From Onchocerca lupi (Eukaryota; Nematoda; Chromadorea; Rhabditida; Onchocercidae): 64,000 bases of DNA. Shown in pieces: positions 41,223 to 54,600 of the stretch. The notes beneath the pieces were generated by a model that did not search any database, was not told the origin of the DNA, and saw nothing but the letters and a program-made list of their open reading frames with translations. The stretch's first letter is position 1; every line of letters starts with the position of its first letter. The stretch covers positions 124,001 to 188,000 of the forward strand of contig JAOVVO010000077.1 in the NCBI GenBank assembly GCA_028564675.1, in the 5' to 3' direction. A program made the position numbers and the translations under genes.

Positions 41223-44200
41223 ACTAAACAAAATCCATTTTCTAAATTGATATATTATCTCTTGTCTTTTATCTGCCTCAGATGAGAAATATCATAATAA
41301 AATGCATGAAAAAAATGAATCAGCTTTTCCGGACTGGAAATGTGTGTGCGGAGGAGAGTGAAAATATCAGTATTTATCATTAAGCTTCAGGTGGTGCTTT
41401 ATGAGATACCTAATGTTTGATTATTAATAAATCAATCGATGCTCATTTTCATACATTTGTATGCTTTTGCAAGACAATACACGGTTTTTGTTTTCCTAAA
41501 AAGTGGTGTATTATTTCAACCTCAATTGGACATCTTCTAGATTGATTGCCCTCAAACAACTTCTTTCACTCAATTAAGAAGCTTCAGAACAAACAAACAG
41601 AAGACAGCCGGAAATCTGATCAAAATGAACATCCAGGAAAGGGGATCGTTGAATTCCTTCTTTAGCTGTTTTTGAATTTGAAACATGAAATGTTTCAAAT
41701 TGCCGTATGAAAGAGATATTCTTATTTCAAGAAGACTTATCAATCACTAGTTCATACTGTTCTCTGTTAACAGTGATAAGCTGATTGTATATGAAATTAA
41801 GTAAATGAATACAGATATTCTTTGATCGTTCTTTTTACCTTTCTTCCATACTGTATTCCTCCGCCTTACAACATCGAGGGTGCATATCGGACCGCAAAAT
41901 CCATCAGACATTTATCAGCTGTACTTAGCGAAGTCTATCTCGAACTCGATGAGTCCCCGACTTGCCGCCCTTATTTATGTGAATTAAATTTCAGGAATAA
42001 TTACATTTAAAACTTATTCTTTCTTATAACTTTCTCTCTCTCTCTCTATTCTCTCCGTTCCCTACTGTCTTTCTCCTTTTTCATACACTATGTTCAGATA
42101 AATTGCTGATAAAGTGAAACTGGAAACAGAATTGCATAATTATAAAGTTATGCTGAACAATCAAAGTTCAAAAAATTTCTAAGAACTTCCACTCTTTATG
42201 CACTAATTCTTTCGGTAATATGAGAAAAATCTTTTTGAAAATTTCCTCCCAACAACTATATGAGATTTCTTCCATCTGGCGAAATTCATAGAATTACCAA
42301 ATGATTCATTCGTACTCTGATTTGCTTCTACCTGTTTAGTCACAATTTGTTAGCTCCTCTAAATAACAAAAATATCAAAAAAAAAAGTTTTACATTTTTT
42401 GATAATAAAATGACTTTTGAAGTTCATTTTTTGAGCTATAAGTGCTTCATCATTTGAAAGCTGACTTCTTAAAGACATTGCACTAAAGAATTCAATGATT
42501 TCAGCAAAGTGCTGATGTGCTTATGTGTCATTCACTTCCACAACAATTCAATTTTCTTTCGTTTTGCAGTTTGAAATTTCAATTGATAAGTTGAACTTTG
42601 ATCACGGAAGTTTATCTTCTAGTTAATTTTTCACCTTCATTTGCTTATCTCAAGATTTTAATTTTATTCGCTTGGCTTTTTGTTAATATTTTTCATAATT
42701 TTGGAATCCATTTTATTTCACATTCAGGATATAAATTTAAAGTATTCTTATTTTCTCCCACATATTTCTTTAAGTTGGAAGAAAAGCACAAATTTTGCAA
42801 ATTATAAAACCATTAAATTCCGTTTTGATCCTTTTTTTCAAGACCGTATCAAAATAACGAGAATTCTGGGTTTGACAAATACCTGATCTTCTTTCTTCAA
42901 ATTTCTTGCTTTACTGCTGTGATGTATATAAAGATGGTAATTGGGATTTTTCTCGAAAAATTTCGTCTCATTTTTTCTGTGATAAGCAAGGGAGAAAATG
43001 GCTTTGTGAAACTATTATTTGGTCCAAATGAAGAAATCGAATTTCTCTCATATAATTTCATTTGACACTTAATTTTATCACTAATGGAAATTGCTTAAAA
43101 TTTTCCGTGTTTCGGAAGATATTGAAGAGAATAACTGAGAAAAGGAAAGAAAAAAAAAGAAAAACGGGACATTATCAAAAGATAGTGTCGATCCCCGATT
43201 ATTATGGAATCTTAAAGATTGCTGCAACAAATTTTTCAACTTTCACCATCTACAATCAATTCAACAACAGTTTTGTTCATTCGGGGTTAATGCTTAACAA
43301 TTTGAACTCTCAAGGATGGAATACAGAATAGCTTACAACTTATGATTCTCTTTCATTATTGATTAATATTGAAAATAAAATCTTCAGCATAAGAAATCTC
43401 TTTAAAAAATTTCTCGGACTGAATAGTCGCTCGAAGTTTCTTATCTGCGATTATTTTCTAAAGTTAACGTAATTATTGCTCTCGTTTAACAATGACGAAT
43501 TAATTTTTTAAAACATTGTTTATTGTCGAAATTTGCTGATATCATCAATTTAAATTTTTACAAAAATTGAGGCACAATGCATCCCAAAATATTATTTCCT
43601 TCAATGTTTAATTATTGCAAGGGGAAAATAGATTTCATAAAGGCATACATGTATATGCAAAAAAAAAAAAGAAAAAAATTCAAAAATAACCAAGATGAAT
43701 AAAGGATTAAAGAACAAAATTTTGCTTTTCGCATTTTGGGAAATGCTCCCTAAGCTACTTTTCTGAGCTTCCCCTAGGGCAATTTAATCTATTAGGCTGG
43801 TCTTTTCACGAGGAATATTCATTTCGTTCCTTCATAATTGCTTCAGACTGATTTGAAATGCTATGTTAAATCATTGATTGCAATTTATCATAGTGTCAAT
43901 GATATCCTATCATCTGTCTGTGCTCCCATCGATAGCAAAAATATGCATATTTGTTCCTATAGTCAATAATTATATGTAATTATTTATATAAATTATTACG
44001 CTTGCTTTTGTTCAGCATAATTTATTTGATTTAGATAATTCAAAATAGCTTTTTAATTGAAAAATTAGTTGCTATGATTATGGCGCAGTTTGTTTCACAC
44101 CAGAAATATTGACTCATTTTGGATGACAGCCAGAGCAAAGGAAGAGCATTTGAAAGCTGCAGGCCCTATTGGATGATGGGTATTTGTTTACAACTTCTCC

Positions 44201-45021
44201 AAAAGTGCAATAAATCGTTGATCAGAGATTAGTGCCAGTGCACTGATCAGGTTTTCCAGTTTTCATCAGTTCTATTTCAGTTGTTTTCTTCATTGCTCTC
44301 TGTTTCCATTTTTAAATAAAGTCCAATTCAAGTTTCTGCAAATAAACAATTGCCATCACAATTGTTATTGTTGTTGTTATGTTATTTATCGCTATTGTCG
44401 CTGCTGTTGCTTTCTGATCTTTGCTCCTATTGTTGATTAATAAGAGTGGGAGATAGAAACAATGCTTATAAGATGAGCTTTCACTGTGATCTATCTATCA
44501 TCTAATCTCTTTTTATCAAATTTTTTTTGCATTCATAATTAAAGAAAAAACATTGACAGTTTCCTTTCTGAAGAAAAATCCATCTTACAGTACACATTTT
44601 CATGCAATAAATGAATTTTGTTGTCAACTTAGTCGTTATCATTTACTGTAATGTGTCATTATTTAAACTGTTTCATTTATTATTGCAATTATTTGTTTTG
44701 AATACGCTGGGAGATGTTGCTGTTCCGGAGGAGGTCGAAATTCAAAGTTTTCATCGCTACTGTTTTAGTAATTCTTTTCATTGAATTTTGATTTCCTTTT
44801 TGTTGGGAAATGTTGTTTTTCGTACTTTTCAACAGAAATAGACAATTTCATCTTATACTGATGAAAGCAAGAGAAAGCTTTATTGATATCATTCCAGTTC
44901 GCTATTTTTTTCATTTCATATTTCATTAGTACAAAAACAATGGGATTAATAAATTGAACGGAGCTGACTGATAATTAGATTTCTACTCATTCAGCGGCCA
45001 TTTATCTGCATAATATTGGCC
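41223..45021. other. Intergenic region between guanylate cyclase and AMPK gamma
   Basis: Mostly low-complexity AT-rich DNA. One stretch, 41866-42000 plus, is richer in GC and gives a protein-like open frame (within 41822-42010), with no recognised domain and no clear donor. It could be a lone exon of either neighbour. TTCAG about 30 bp before the ATG at 45022 could be a trans-splice acceptor. Nothing else recognised. Confidence 0.4.
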
Positions 45022-48000
45022 ATGAATGTTTATTATCATTATCATGACGATTCTGTTGATTCTGCTCATTCGAACAGTGCTGAATCATCCCACAAAAATT
45101 CTAACCGTTTCAGTGAGTTTCGTCAGTTCATGAAAGGGAGAAAGAATATTGAAAAGGTAAGTTTTTTCGTATGTTTATTTAAACATTGAAAAAATGGAAT
45201 CAAATGTTTGTTATCTTGTCAGGCATCTCCATGTGATCAGTTAACCTGTTCATTACTGAATGAATCAATCAGCGGACGTAAAATTTCATTGGAAAAGAAA
45301 GTGTTTGAAATTAAAGAATGGGATGAAGAGCGCGACAAGATCCTATCGAGACGTTTTAGTGTTCCGGAAAAGGTATCTAATAAACCTGATAGATTTTTTC
45401 TATTCAAATTCATCCAATTTCAGAGAATAATTCCTTATATTCTATCCATTTATTTATTTATTTGTTTCTCAGTCTGCTCATGATTTTAAGGTATTTGATA
45501 CATTACATTCGTTTTATCGATGTTACTTCATATTTGAAACATTTATTGAATTTGCACTTAATAAATATATTGTCTTAAATCTTCAGCTTGAATAATCCTA
45601 ATTTCTTTTTGGATGTTTATGAAATTTCGTTGACATTATGAGATTGAAGTTTAGGGTATGTTATAATAATATTCCACTGAATTTCCATTAGTTGCAAATG
45701 ATATTTCTAGATTTTCTGTTCAAATATATTCTCTTAACATAAAGAAGAACCAAAAAAAAGCCTTCAATTATCGAAATTTAAATTTGCCTTTAATCGTTAT
45801 TTAGATCCCATGAAGAAGATATAATTGCTATATAATTTATTATGACTGGTCAGCAAAAAAAAAATTGAAATGTGTTTAAAAGTAAGTTTGGTGCGAGCAT
45901 TAGAAAGAAACTATTAGAATATACTGAAACTTATTTCTGCAGAAAAACCTTAATTTAAAACTTTCTAAATTTTATTTAAAAATTTTTCCTTTTTTCAGAG
46001 TTTATATTGGTGGGGATAGAAGACCAACCTATAATTTCTTTTCATATAAATAAGAAAATGAATCCAAGATTAAGGGAATGTTTTTTTTATATTTATCCGT
46101 TGTGTTCATAATAGAAGAAGTATAGAAATAAGTAATTGTCTCCTCCTGTTTAACTTTCGATTGAAAAATTAATTCGAGATCAATTCGTAAATCACAGCTT
46201 TAATTATCGCTTGCAAAGATTCTGAAAAAAAAAAATTATTATCTTAATGAAAAAGTCTCAAGATCTTTGATTTTCCTCCGGAAAGTGATTTAATTTTCCT
46301 AATTTCATCTTCGACCTAAAAGCTTCCTTAAAAATTAATGATTGATTTAAATATTCCGTATATTTTCATTGATTTCACAAAACTGAAGTTTTCTTTTAAC
46401 TAAAATACTTTTTTTCGAAAAATTTCTTCAAATTTAAAGAAATATCAATCCAAGGTATCATTTAGGATTATGTGATATTGCGCCAGTCTCGGGAACGTCA
46501 GCTGCATGTTGTTGCTGCATTTGGTGTGTCTTATTGTGCAAAATAAATAGCTTTGTAAATGAGAAGTTTAAAAGTTGAAGTTCGCTTTCTGGAATAATAT
46601 CTCAGGGGAATCGGAGGTGTTCAAATCGAGAAAAGGAAAAGAAGATGCTATAGTCCTTGCTATCCTTCGGCAACTCTGGCTCTCGACATTCCACCTGATT
46701 TTATGCTTTTTCTGATTCGTAGAAGCGCAAAAATATAATAAGTTTTAGAATTATTTGCTTCTATTTCCATTTCGATGTTGCAGATAGACATACGGATCCT
46801 TATAAGCAATATATGCAGTCTTTATTGTGTTACGATTTAGCACCAGTCCATGGATCAGCCGTATTGATTGATGGTGATCTCCCGGTGCATTTTACTTTTG
46901 AATTGCAATACTCAACTTTTGTTCTCCCCCAATCTCTTCAATTCAAGTTGTGGGTTGTTTGCAAGTTTCGTTTGACATGTGATGGGAACAAAGGATCTGT
47001 TTTCATTTCTCTCGGGCATTCTACATGTAATATATCCAGTGTGGATTTCAGATGCGTAAATCACTGCTAGCGCTTTATCAATCTGGACACGATGCGGCTA
47101 TAGTAATAAATTCAATTGCACATAACGCGATAGGTATGATAACTATTACTGATTGTCTTCGTGCGATCGATCTAACTCTCAATATCGATCCTGAAATAGG
47201 TGATCGCCCGGTTCGCGATTTCATCAAAATATATGGCGAGAAAAAAATTATCGCTGCAACCGTTAATATGTCGTTAGTGGTCTCAGTTATTTCGAATTTC
47301 TTTCTATAATTGATATAATTATAGGTATTGAAAGTAACTACTCCATGATGAAACCAAGCCATAAGTAGCCAATTTGATAATTGGTTCACGGAAAAACTGG
47401 ACCATAAAACGGACCATTATTCCGTATCACATAATTGCAATGCTAGTTACCGCGATATAGTCTTATTCTAGTCAAGAAAAACAGCAAAATTTGCAACTGT
47501 GAAAAAAAGCAGTAATCCTTCAAAAAAATGCCGCATAAAGTTGATTTGGATGACGCGGTAAATTATCGCTTTCTGGAAATATCATATCTCAGTTGATAAA
47601 AGAATCATATATTAATTTTATTGGCTATAGCCTTTGTTGGATCATTTTGGTTTCTGGGAGTTCCGTCTGATTTCATGCTTCGTTTTAATATTGCAGTGTT
47701 TGGGATACAGCTAGATTGTTTTGCCTCAATCATGTTCACCGTATACCCATATTTCAAATTGATGAGAACGACCTGTTCACTGATATTCTCTATATGTTAT
47801 CTCTGCGACGAATTTTCTGTGAAACTATTGTCAAATTGGTTTGCTTTTTTAAGAATTTTCTTACGATGATTTAAAAAAATCGTTCCAATAAGTGGAAAAA
47901 TAAGAATGAATTTGACAGCGTGAAATATCTTGAGAAGTGGTATTTAGGTATCTAATATGCTCAAAGTTAGATAAAAAAAATTTCAATTGTCTAGTCTTCC

Positions 48001-49285
48001 TTATTTTTTCGTATCTTTTAAAGCTTATATTTATATTTGAAAATATTTAGATAGAACCAAGTTTCTCACTAGCTCCACATCTAAAACACCGAACACTGCT
48101 CGATTCCGGTATTGGCACATGGAAGAATATTGTTACGGTTGTAATTTTGTTATTCACAGTTACATTTTCAAATTACATTGACTTGAAAATATAAATTGTT
48201 GATAATTGGCTTATAAGAAATTGGAGAGAAATTCGTTGATTTGATCAACAAGAAAATTAAAAATCTGCATCTCTTAAGCTATTTGTTACCTAGCAGATTT
48301 TAATTTTTAAGAGCGAATTTTGAATTCGCAATGAACAGAACAAAGGAACGCCAAATATTTTAAAGTTCAGCGTTATTTTGTCTCATATTTTTTGTTCAGT
48401 TCCCTATTTTTGGTGGTTTTTTTCCCGGGATTAAAAAGGTTTAATTAATGACGAATAATGCTGGATAAAAATGATTTCTGTGTTGCTAAATTTATCTCGA
48501 TCTAATCAAATTCCAGATCACAAGTAATGCATGCTGTGGTGAAGTAATTGAAAAACTTTTAACGGGAAAATTATCATGCATTGCTGTGGTTAATGAACGT
48601 AATATGCTGCTTGGAAAAATCAGTAAAAATGAAATTATGCATGAACTTGTAGAACACTCCAACAATTACTTGGAAATTATTAATGTACCTGTCGAGGTTA
48701 TTAACAATTTATTTAAATAATTAGGTCCGTAAATTTGAATTCCACTTCCTGATCTTCTGTTAGGGAGCATTGATAAATTTTTTAGATCTCCGATAAAGGA
48801 AGCCGAAGTGTAAGTTAATTATTTGCAAATATCAAACATTTCTGTCAGGCTTCAGTGTGTCCTTTGATAGGTATCTTGATGGGAAATATAATAAATAATG
48901 TGCTAAAAAATATAACGAAAGATAATAAAAATAATTTGTTGAGCCAAGTTTGGGGTTGATTATATAGAAAGGTAATAAAGCATTCGTGGTTTAGTTAAGA
49001 TCAAAACTGTATTGATGATCTTATGACTTATCGTTGCTCAATATATCCCATATTTAATTTGTTGAAACAGTTTGCTATCATTTCTAGAATGTTTATCGCG
49101 TTCCGCCATTTGGCCGTCCGACCCATACCGTATACGAAGTGATCGCTTTGTTGTTATCATCTAATGACCAGTGTTTGTTTATTGTTGACTGCAATCAACG
49201 TGTTGTGGCTACTGTTGCCTTCATCGACATTATGGATTATATTTTGAATTCGAGTGAAATCCATCACGAAATCAATGTTGGCTAA
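45022..49285 (+). CDS. AMP-activated protein kinase gamma-like subunit, atypical (four CBS motifs)
   Basis: Regulatory subunit of the AMPK energy sensor by family. Exons: 45022-45156, 45223-45372, 46466-46523, 46606-46718, 46784-46884, 47052-47272, 47697-47838, 48051-48137, 48517-48696, 49088-49285. From 46466 on all phases agree. The join 45372 to 46466 does not (phase 0 into phase 1), so a small exon or another donor is missing there. Ser-rich N-terminus, then CBS1 (YDLAPVHGSAVLIDGDL, MITITDCLRAID), CBS2 (NHVHRIPIF), CBS3 (from GTWKNIV), CBS4 (from RVPPFGRPTHTVYEVI). Human gamma-1 residues Arg70, His298 and Arg299 are replaced here (SGHDAAIV, NDQCLFIV), and the CBS3 Asp becomes Glu (SKNE), while the His-Arg pair of CBS2 and the CBS1 and CBS4 aspartates remain. 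This resembles the atypical C. elegans gamma isoforms. First exon chosen by its ATG and open acidic/Ser frame; upstream exons possible. Confidence 0.88.
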
Positions 49286-49360
49286 ATAAGAGCTTTAAAG
49301 CTTTACGAAGTATAGATTACGCATTATATTTATATATCAGTTATAGAATGTGCTATACTT

Positions 49361-49527
49361 ACGTCATGCTTCTTATTTATTCAATTCTTTTCGTGGTAAA
49401 TATGACAAAATATTTGCTTAGGTCATGTTAAGCATGAATCTGTCAGGTATTAATTCGTCATGCTTCTTATTTATCCGACTTCCTTCGTGATAAATACGAC
49501 CAAATACTTGCTCAGGTTATGTTAAAC
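49361..49527. repeat. Tandem duplication, period 94 bp, downstream of AMPK gamma
   Basis: Two diverged copies starting CGTCATGCTTCTTATTTAT at 49362 and 49456, each with a shared block of about 72 bp. They lie in the presumed 3' UTR/intergenic DNA. No coding potential. Confidence 0.8.
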
Positions 49528-51133
49528 AATGCTACTTGATCTTTTCTGCTTACTTGTTAATCAAATAATTTTCTTGAATGGTCATCTGAAATTTTTTTTC
49601 CATAGAAATTATCGTTTTTTAAAAAACCATTCGTTGTCTTTCCTAACACTTCTTTCCAGAATTTGCTTAGTCTCTTATTTTTCTGAAAAAAAAAAGAAAA
49701 AAAAAACATTTTTCTATGATCAAACATAATTATTACTTCTTACTAGTTGTTTAGTAACGAAGGAATGTAACATGAATTAGAAGACGTAGAATTTATTTAG
49801 CAGGTGAGCGCAATAAATATAGCTATTAGATGAAGAATACCAAAGACAAGTTTTTAATCTTTTACAAAGTGATGCTTTATGTTTCTCGCTAATTCCCGCC
49901 TTCTATATGTTATTGATTCGATTTTAGTTACACCAATATGATTGTACGGGTTTTCAATTAAAATGATAACTTTCAGAAGTTATTATTATTCAGTTGATGC
50001 TTGACATGACTGATGGTAATTACTTCGTATGATTACTTATCTTTTAAATCATTTATCACCATTGCATAAGTGCTTCTGTTGATCTTTTTCAATTAGATTA
50101 TATTTCTACTAAATTTCAGATTTTAGTACTGGTTCCGCTTGAAAATATCTTTTGTGAACATTATCTTTTGTTAATACGTGTATATTGTTGATGAAGACTC
50201 ATATGAAGCTGAAGATTATGGCTGGGAGCTTCTTTTAGTAATCTATCATACAGCGCGATTTCCTCGAATAGGAATAAAAAGATGAAGGATTTATTTATTG
50301 CACAAATCATTATCAGATATGCTCTTTCATCCTCATATCATATTTCATCTATTAAATGCAACAAAAATAATCGCCTTTAACACCGAATTTTCACATAGAA
50401 ACACATCACCTAAGGCAAATGAATTGACATAGAAACCAAACAGAAATGAGAAAGAAGATAATGAATGAACTATAACCTTCTTTCTGCAAAAGCTTATTTG
50501 TCCCTGTAATGATCAGAAATAGAATGAAATCAAATTTAAGAACGAAGTCAATATCAGTATTATCAAGCCATTGATGTATACATAAGCACAACTAAATATA
50601 TTCTTTAGTTAGTTTTTTCACCAATCGTATACCATTATTTGATTACTGAAATTTATGAATGTGACTAAGATGTTTGGCAGAATAGAATGAACTGCCTTGA
50701 TATGAAGTAAATAGAGTTTTCAGCGAAGATATTTCGTTTACTCAATTTGGTCAATTTACAAACGAGCCACAAGTTACCTAAATTTTTTAAATCATAAACT
50801 CGCATTTGAAATGTGTACAACATTTGTGAAATACATGTCAAATTCATCACTATGCTTCTGGGTGCTACTGATAACCGAATATATCTGTCATTCCAAGTTG
50901 ATCGTTTTTCATCAAACAGTTTTTTTTCTTCTCATTTTAGAAATACACAAATCATCAAAGTTATGAACATTTCTCGCAACATCGATACTAACCAGAATAA
51001 TAATCTGAATGATATACGATTTCCGACCATCTCGACAGGTGTTAAAGAGGATAAAAAAATGGAAAAGGCTGCTAAAAACCTCTCAATGAGCTCCTTCCAA
51101 ATCAACTAGCTCTGAAAATGAAAATGGACTGAA
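49528..51133. other. Intergenic region between AMPK gamma and the golgin; nothing recognised
   Basis: AT-rich DNA with short open frames only. A frame at 50813-51109 (plus) is hydrophilic at its end but lacks any domain or splice context. No RNA gene seen. Confidence 0.4.
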
Positions 51134-51260
51134 TTCTGCTTACCAGAAATGGCCCACTTGGAGCACACATTCAATGTCTATGCTTCATTCAAGCAAGCAA
51201 CACTCATTGAAAGTTTGAGAATAGGTTGAAGACGTTTCACGTTTACACAATTCCTCCAAT
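51134..51260. repeat. Dispersed repeat, copy 2 (inverted copy of 20074-20201)
   Basis: Near-identical reverse complement of the stretch at 20074-20201. It lies under the 3' part of a 101-codon minus-strand open frame (51178-51483), which is therefore probably repeat-derived rather than a gene. Confidence 0.85.
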
Positions 51261-51537
51261 TCTCATGTTTACTTCGGTTCAGGTTCAAATTGCTGGGATC
51301 TTTAACATGATACTGTCGTTGATGAATTCGTCCCGAATGGTTTAGAACAGTTTTGACGATTTGCGAGTTGCAAATGAGCAGCACATTGATGAACATGTCT
51401 GCATTAGCTAGTGGAGCTGCAACACCACGATCGAAGGTGAGTGATGAGGCTTTCGTGATGATAATCTGGAAAAGGTTGGTCATGCTGCAATATATAAGGA
51501 AAGAGTTTCTTGATTTCTAAAACAGTTTCTTTTTTCT

Positions 51538-51539
51538 AG
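51538..51539 (+). promoter_or_regulatory. Possible trans-splice or 5' UTR splice acceptor of the golgin gene
   Basis: A strong pyrimidine run ending TTCTAG stands 105 bp before the golgin start codon. In nematodes such a site often receives a spliced leader. It could instead be the end of a 5' UTR intron. Confidence 0.35.
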
Positions 51540-51644
51540 AAAAGCACTGGGAGCTTTCTACTATAGAGACAGTAAGAGATCTTTCATGAACTTTTAATCC
51601 TGTAGCAACGATATCTGTTATATCCACATATTTTCTCGTGAAGT

Positions 51645-54600
51645 ATGTCAAAAAAAAAACTGCAGACCAAAAACAATAAATTCCAGGTCGATGCTCTTTC
51701 ACGTGATGATCTGATCCGTTTCGCCAAAAAACAAATTGATAAATTGAAAACTGCTAAATGTGAAAATGAGAAGCTTAAAATCGAACTGGCAGAAATGCGG
51801 AAGGATTTCATTGTATGTTACAGTCTGCTAGATAATTTCAAATTTTAATTATACAAGTCGCGTCATTTTTACTGACTCTGATGTTATCTTTCTGCTAGGT
51901 TACAGTGCTCACTTATAGGCACTCGTTAAAACAATTCTGATTTTATCTCCAGCTATTTTTCATTTTGTAAACACTGTTTATTTTAATGATCTTTTCATGC
52001 TATATCATTAAGAGAATAGTAACTCATAAATAGTTGTCGAAACTGTTTTATGCTGTTTTTTTAAATAGCTTCAGAAATTTGAAGAGAAGCTGTCTGTCGA
52101 GCAAGAAAAAAACAACAAAAAAGAAGAAGAAATTCGACAGTTGAATGAAGTTAATTTTGAGATTTTTTAAAATATCGCCTAATGTTGTTGAGATATCAAT
52201 GATTCTGCTATGAGAACATTCGCCAGTGACATCAGTTACATTTAGTAAAAATGATATAATTGGATGTCATAACATATTTCAGTACATTAGCAAATTTTCT
52301 TTTTTCTTTCTTCATATTTCAATTTTCTTTTTTCATATTCCCCTATTTAATACAGATAAGACATTCAACAAAAAGTTCGCATCAGGAAAATGAATCTTAA
52401 CATAAAAGTAATTCTTGACGACTCAAAGAATAATTTTTTTATTTTGTTTTTCAGAAGTATAGTAATCTGAAAATGGAGTGCTCAGAATTGATGCCACAAC
52501 TCGGAAAATTGAAGACGGAGTTAGAACTCCAGGTGGTTAAAAGAACTCCAATTTTAATATTTTCCGGACTTCATCTACTATTTTTCAGCAGAATGAGAAA
52601 AATGGAATACGAAGAAAATTGAAAAATAACTTGAAAGATTACGATGTACAGAAATTTCTTCAAGATATTAAAAAATCATTTTTTAGAAAGTGGATGGAAA
52701 CGCTGAATTAAATAAATGTAGCAGTAAATCGAATGATAGTGACAGAATTGCCATTTGTAACATTCAGTTGCAGAATGAACTGGCTTCAATAAAAGATCTG
52801 CTTCAAAAAAAAACGGAAAAATGTGACGAGGTATTTTTTGATCTTAAAGTCAGTTTCTTTCTGAATATTTTCGATGAAAACTTTCAATCATTAAATTTAT
52901 AAATATATCATCTTGAGTTGATTTCCATACTGATTCTTCTAGCAAGCAATGGAAAAAGAAAAATTGACATATACAGTAGCTGAATTACGTTCGTTATTGG
53001 ATGATGCTTACATACAGCTCGAATCTTACAAAGAAGTTGTTATTTCACTTTTTATCTTGTTGTTTTATCAAGTTGAAGTGTGAAAGAGCAGAACAGTAAT
53101 TAGTTTTTTATTGAAAAACATGAAAATTAGTGCTGGGAAATCAGGTTTCTATGTTCAGTTCATTTACTGATTAATATTATTTGTTAATCTTCATAAACTT
53201 TATAACTTTCCTAATTTTACCTTATTATTAAATCTCGCTAAATTTATTCTTATTCATTTGAGCGTCCAAAGATTCAAAGCTTGATTTAAACAGTGGAGCA
53301 AATGAAGTAATATTTTCAACTAAATGCAGAAAAAAAGTGTGGAAAATGTGATCACATTAGAAATGGCGGATTTTGAGAAAACAGTTGATCGACTGCAAAA
53401 AGAGCTTAAAGCAGTAAATCTCGAAAAATTCTCTTTACGGTCAGATTTGGAAGCAACAATGAAAGAAATAAACAATATTCGTGAAGAAAAAACTCTTCTC
53501 AGTGATAACATTACGAAGCTGAACGCTGCACTCAAAACGTTAAAGGAAGAAATGGAAGGCAGGTTATCTTTTTTTTTGCTTGATTTGATAATATGTCAGT
53601 ATTTGCCAAAATTGTATGCTGATTATAATAATGTTTTCTAAAAACAAAAATGACTGTGTTATTATTTATCTTACTTTAGAGAAAAAAGCAGAACTTGCTT
53701 TACATGAAAAAGAACGAAAAGATCTGATGGAAGAACTCCAGAAGCAAGTTTCTGTTCAGAATAGTGAACGAGAGCAGCTGTTTACAGTAATTGGAGTAAA
53801 CGAGAAAAAAATTGAAGATTTGGAGGCGCTGAATGCTTCATTAAATCGGCAATTGATATCACATTGTTCTCAACGTGAATCATTACAACGACAGCTCGAT
53901 GATCTCTCTAAGGAGCATTCAACTTTTAGAGTAAAATTATCGGGTCGATTTAAACCATTAAATTGACATTTCAAAATTTTTTTTCAAATTAACATTTTAG
54001 TATTTCGAACTATTTTTACATTGCTAGGAGATCATAATTATAGATGCGAGCCCTTTACGTATTGGAACAGAAGAAAAATGACGGTGATGATTATGCGAAG
54101 GGAGAAATTGAAATATTAGAGGAAACGATTCGACAGCAAAAGAAGACAATTGACAATTTGACGCAAGTTTTTAGTTGTTTCCATTTCAGTTCATAAAATT
54201 TAGGAAACAAAGAAATTCATTCCTCAGAAAACTTGAACTTTTAAAATTGTAACAATTTTGTCTATTTCAAGCAATTCATATCACATGTTGCAAGGCGAAC
54301 TTGATTCTTCATCGGGAAATGTTAGAACACTTTCCGCCGAAATATCGAATTTACAGCGACAACTTAACATTGCCGTTGAGTCTCACAAAAGAGAGTAAGT
54401 TTTGATTTACTTTTATTCTTTATATTAACTTTTTAGCAATTGTCTGTTGTTCAAATATTGTTTTTGCTGTTATAAATGATTCATGTTTAGAACTGCCAAG
54501 AAATTTTAATCCTGACAAATTTAGCACATTATCATCCAGAAGCACACTTCACTGTTTTTCTGAATTTCTGAATGAGCTAAAAAATCGTGCAAACCAATCT

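Noticed and set aside
47621..47869. 82-codon hydrophobic frame in the AMPK gamma gene
   Set aside because: A shifted frame of the same DNA gives the CBS2 exon (NHVHRIPIF) in phase with its neighbours, so this is a shadow.
51178..51483. 101-codon minus-strand frame upstream of the golgin
   Set aside because: Its 3' part lies in the dispersed repeat also found at 20074-20201, and no domain is seen.
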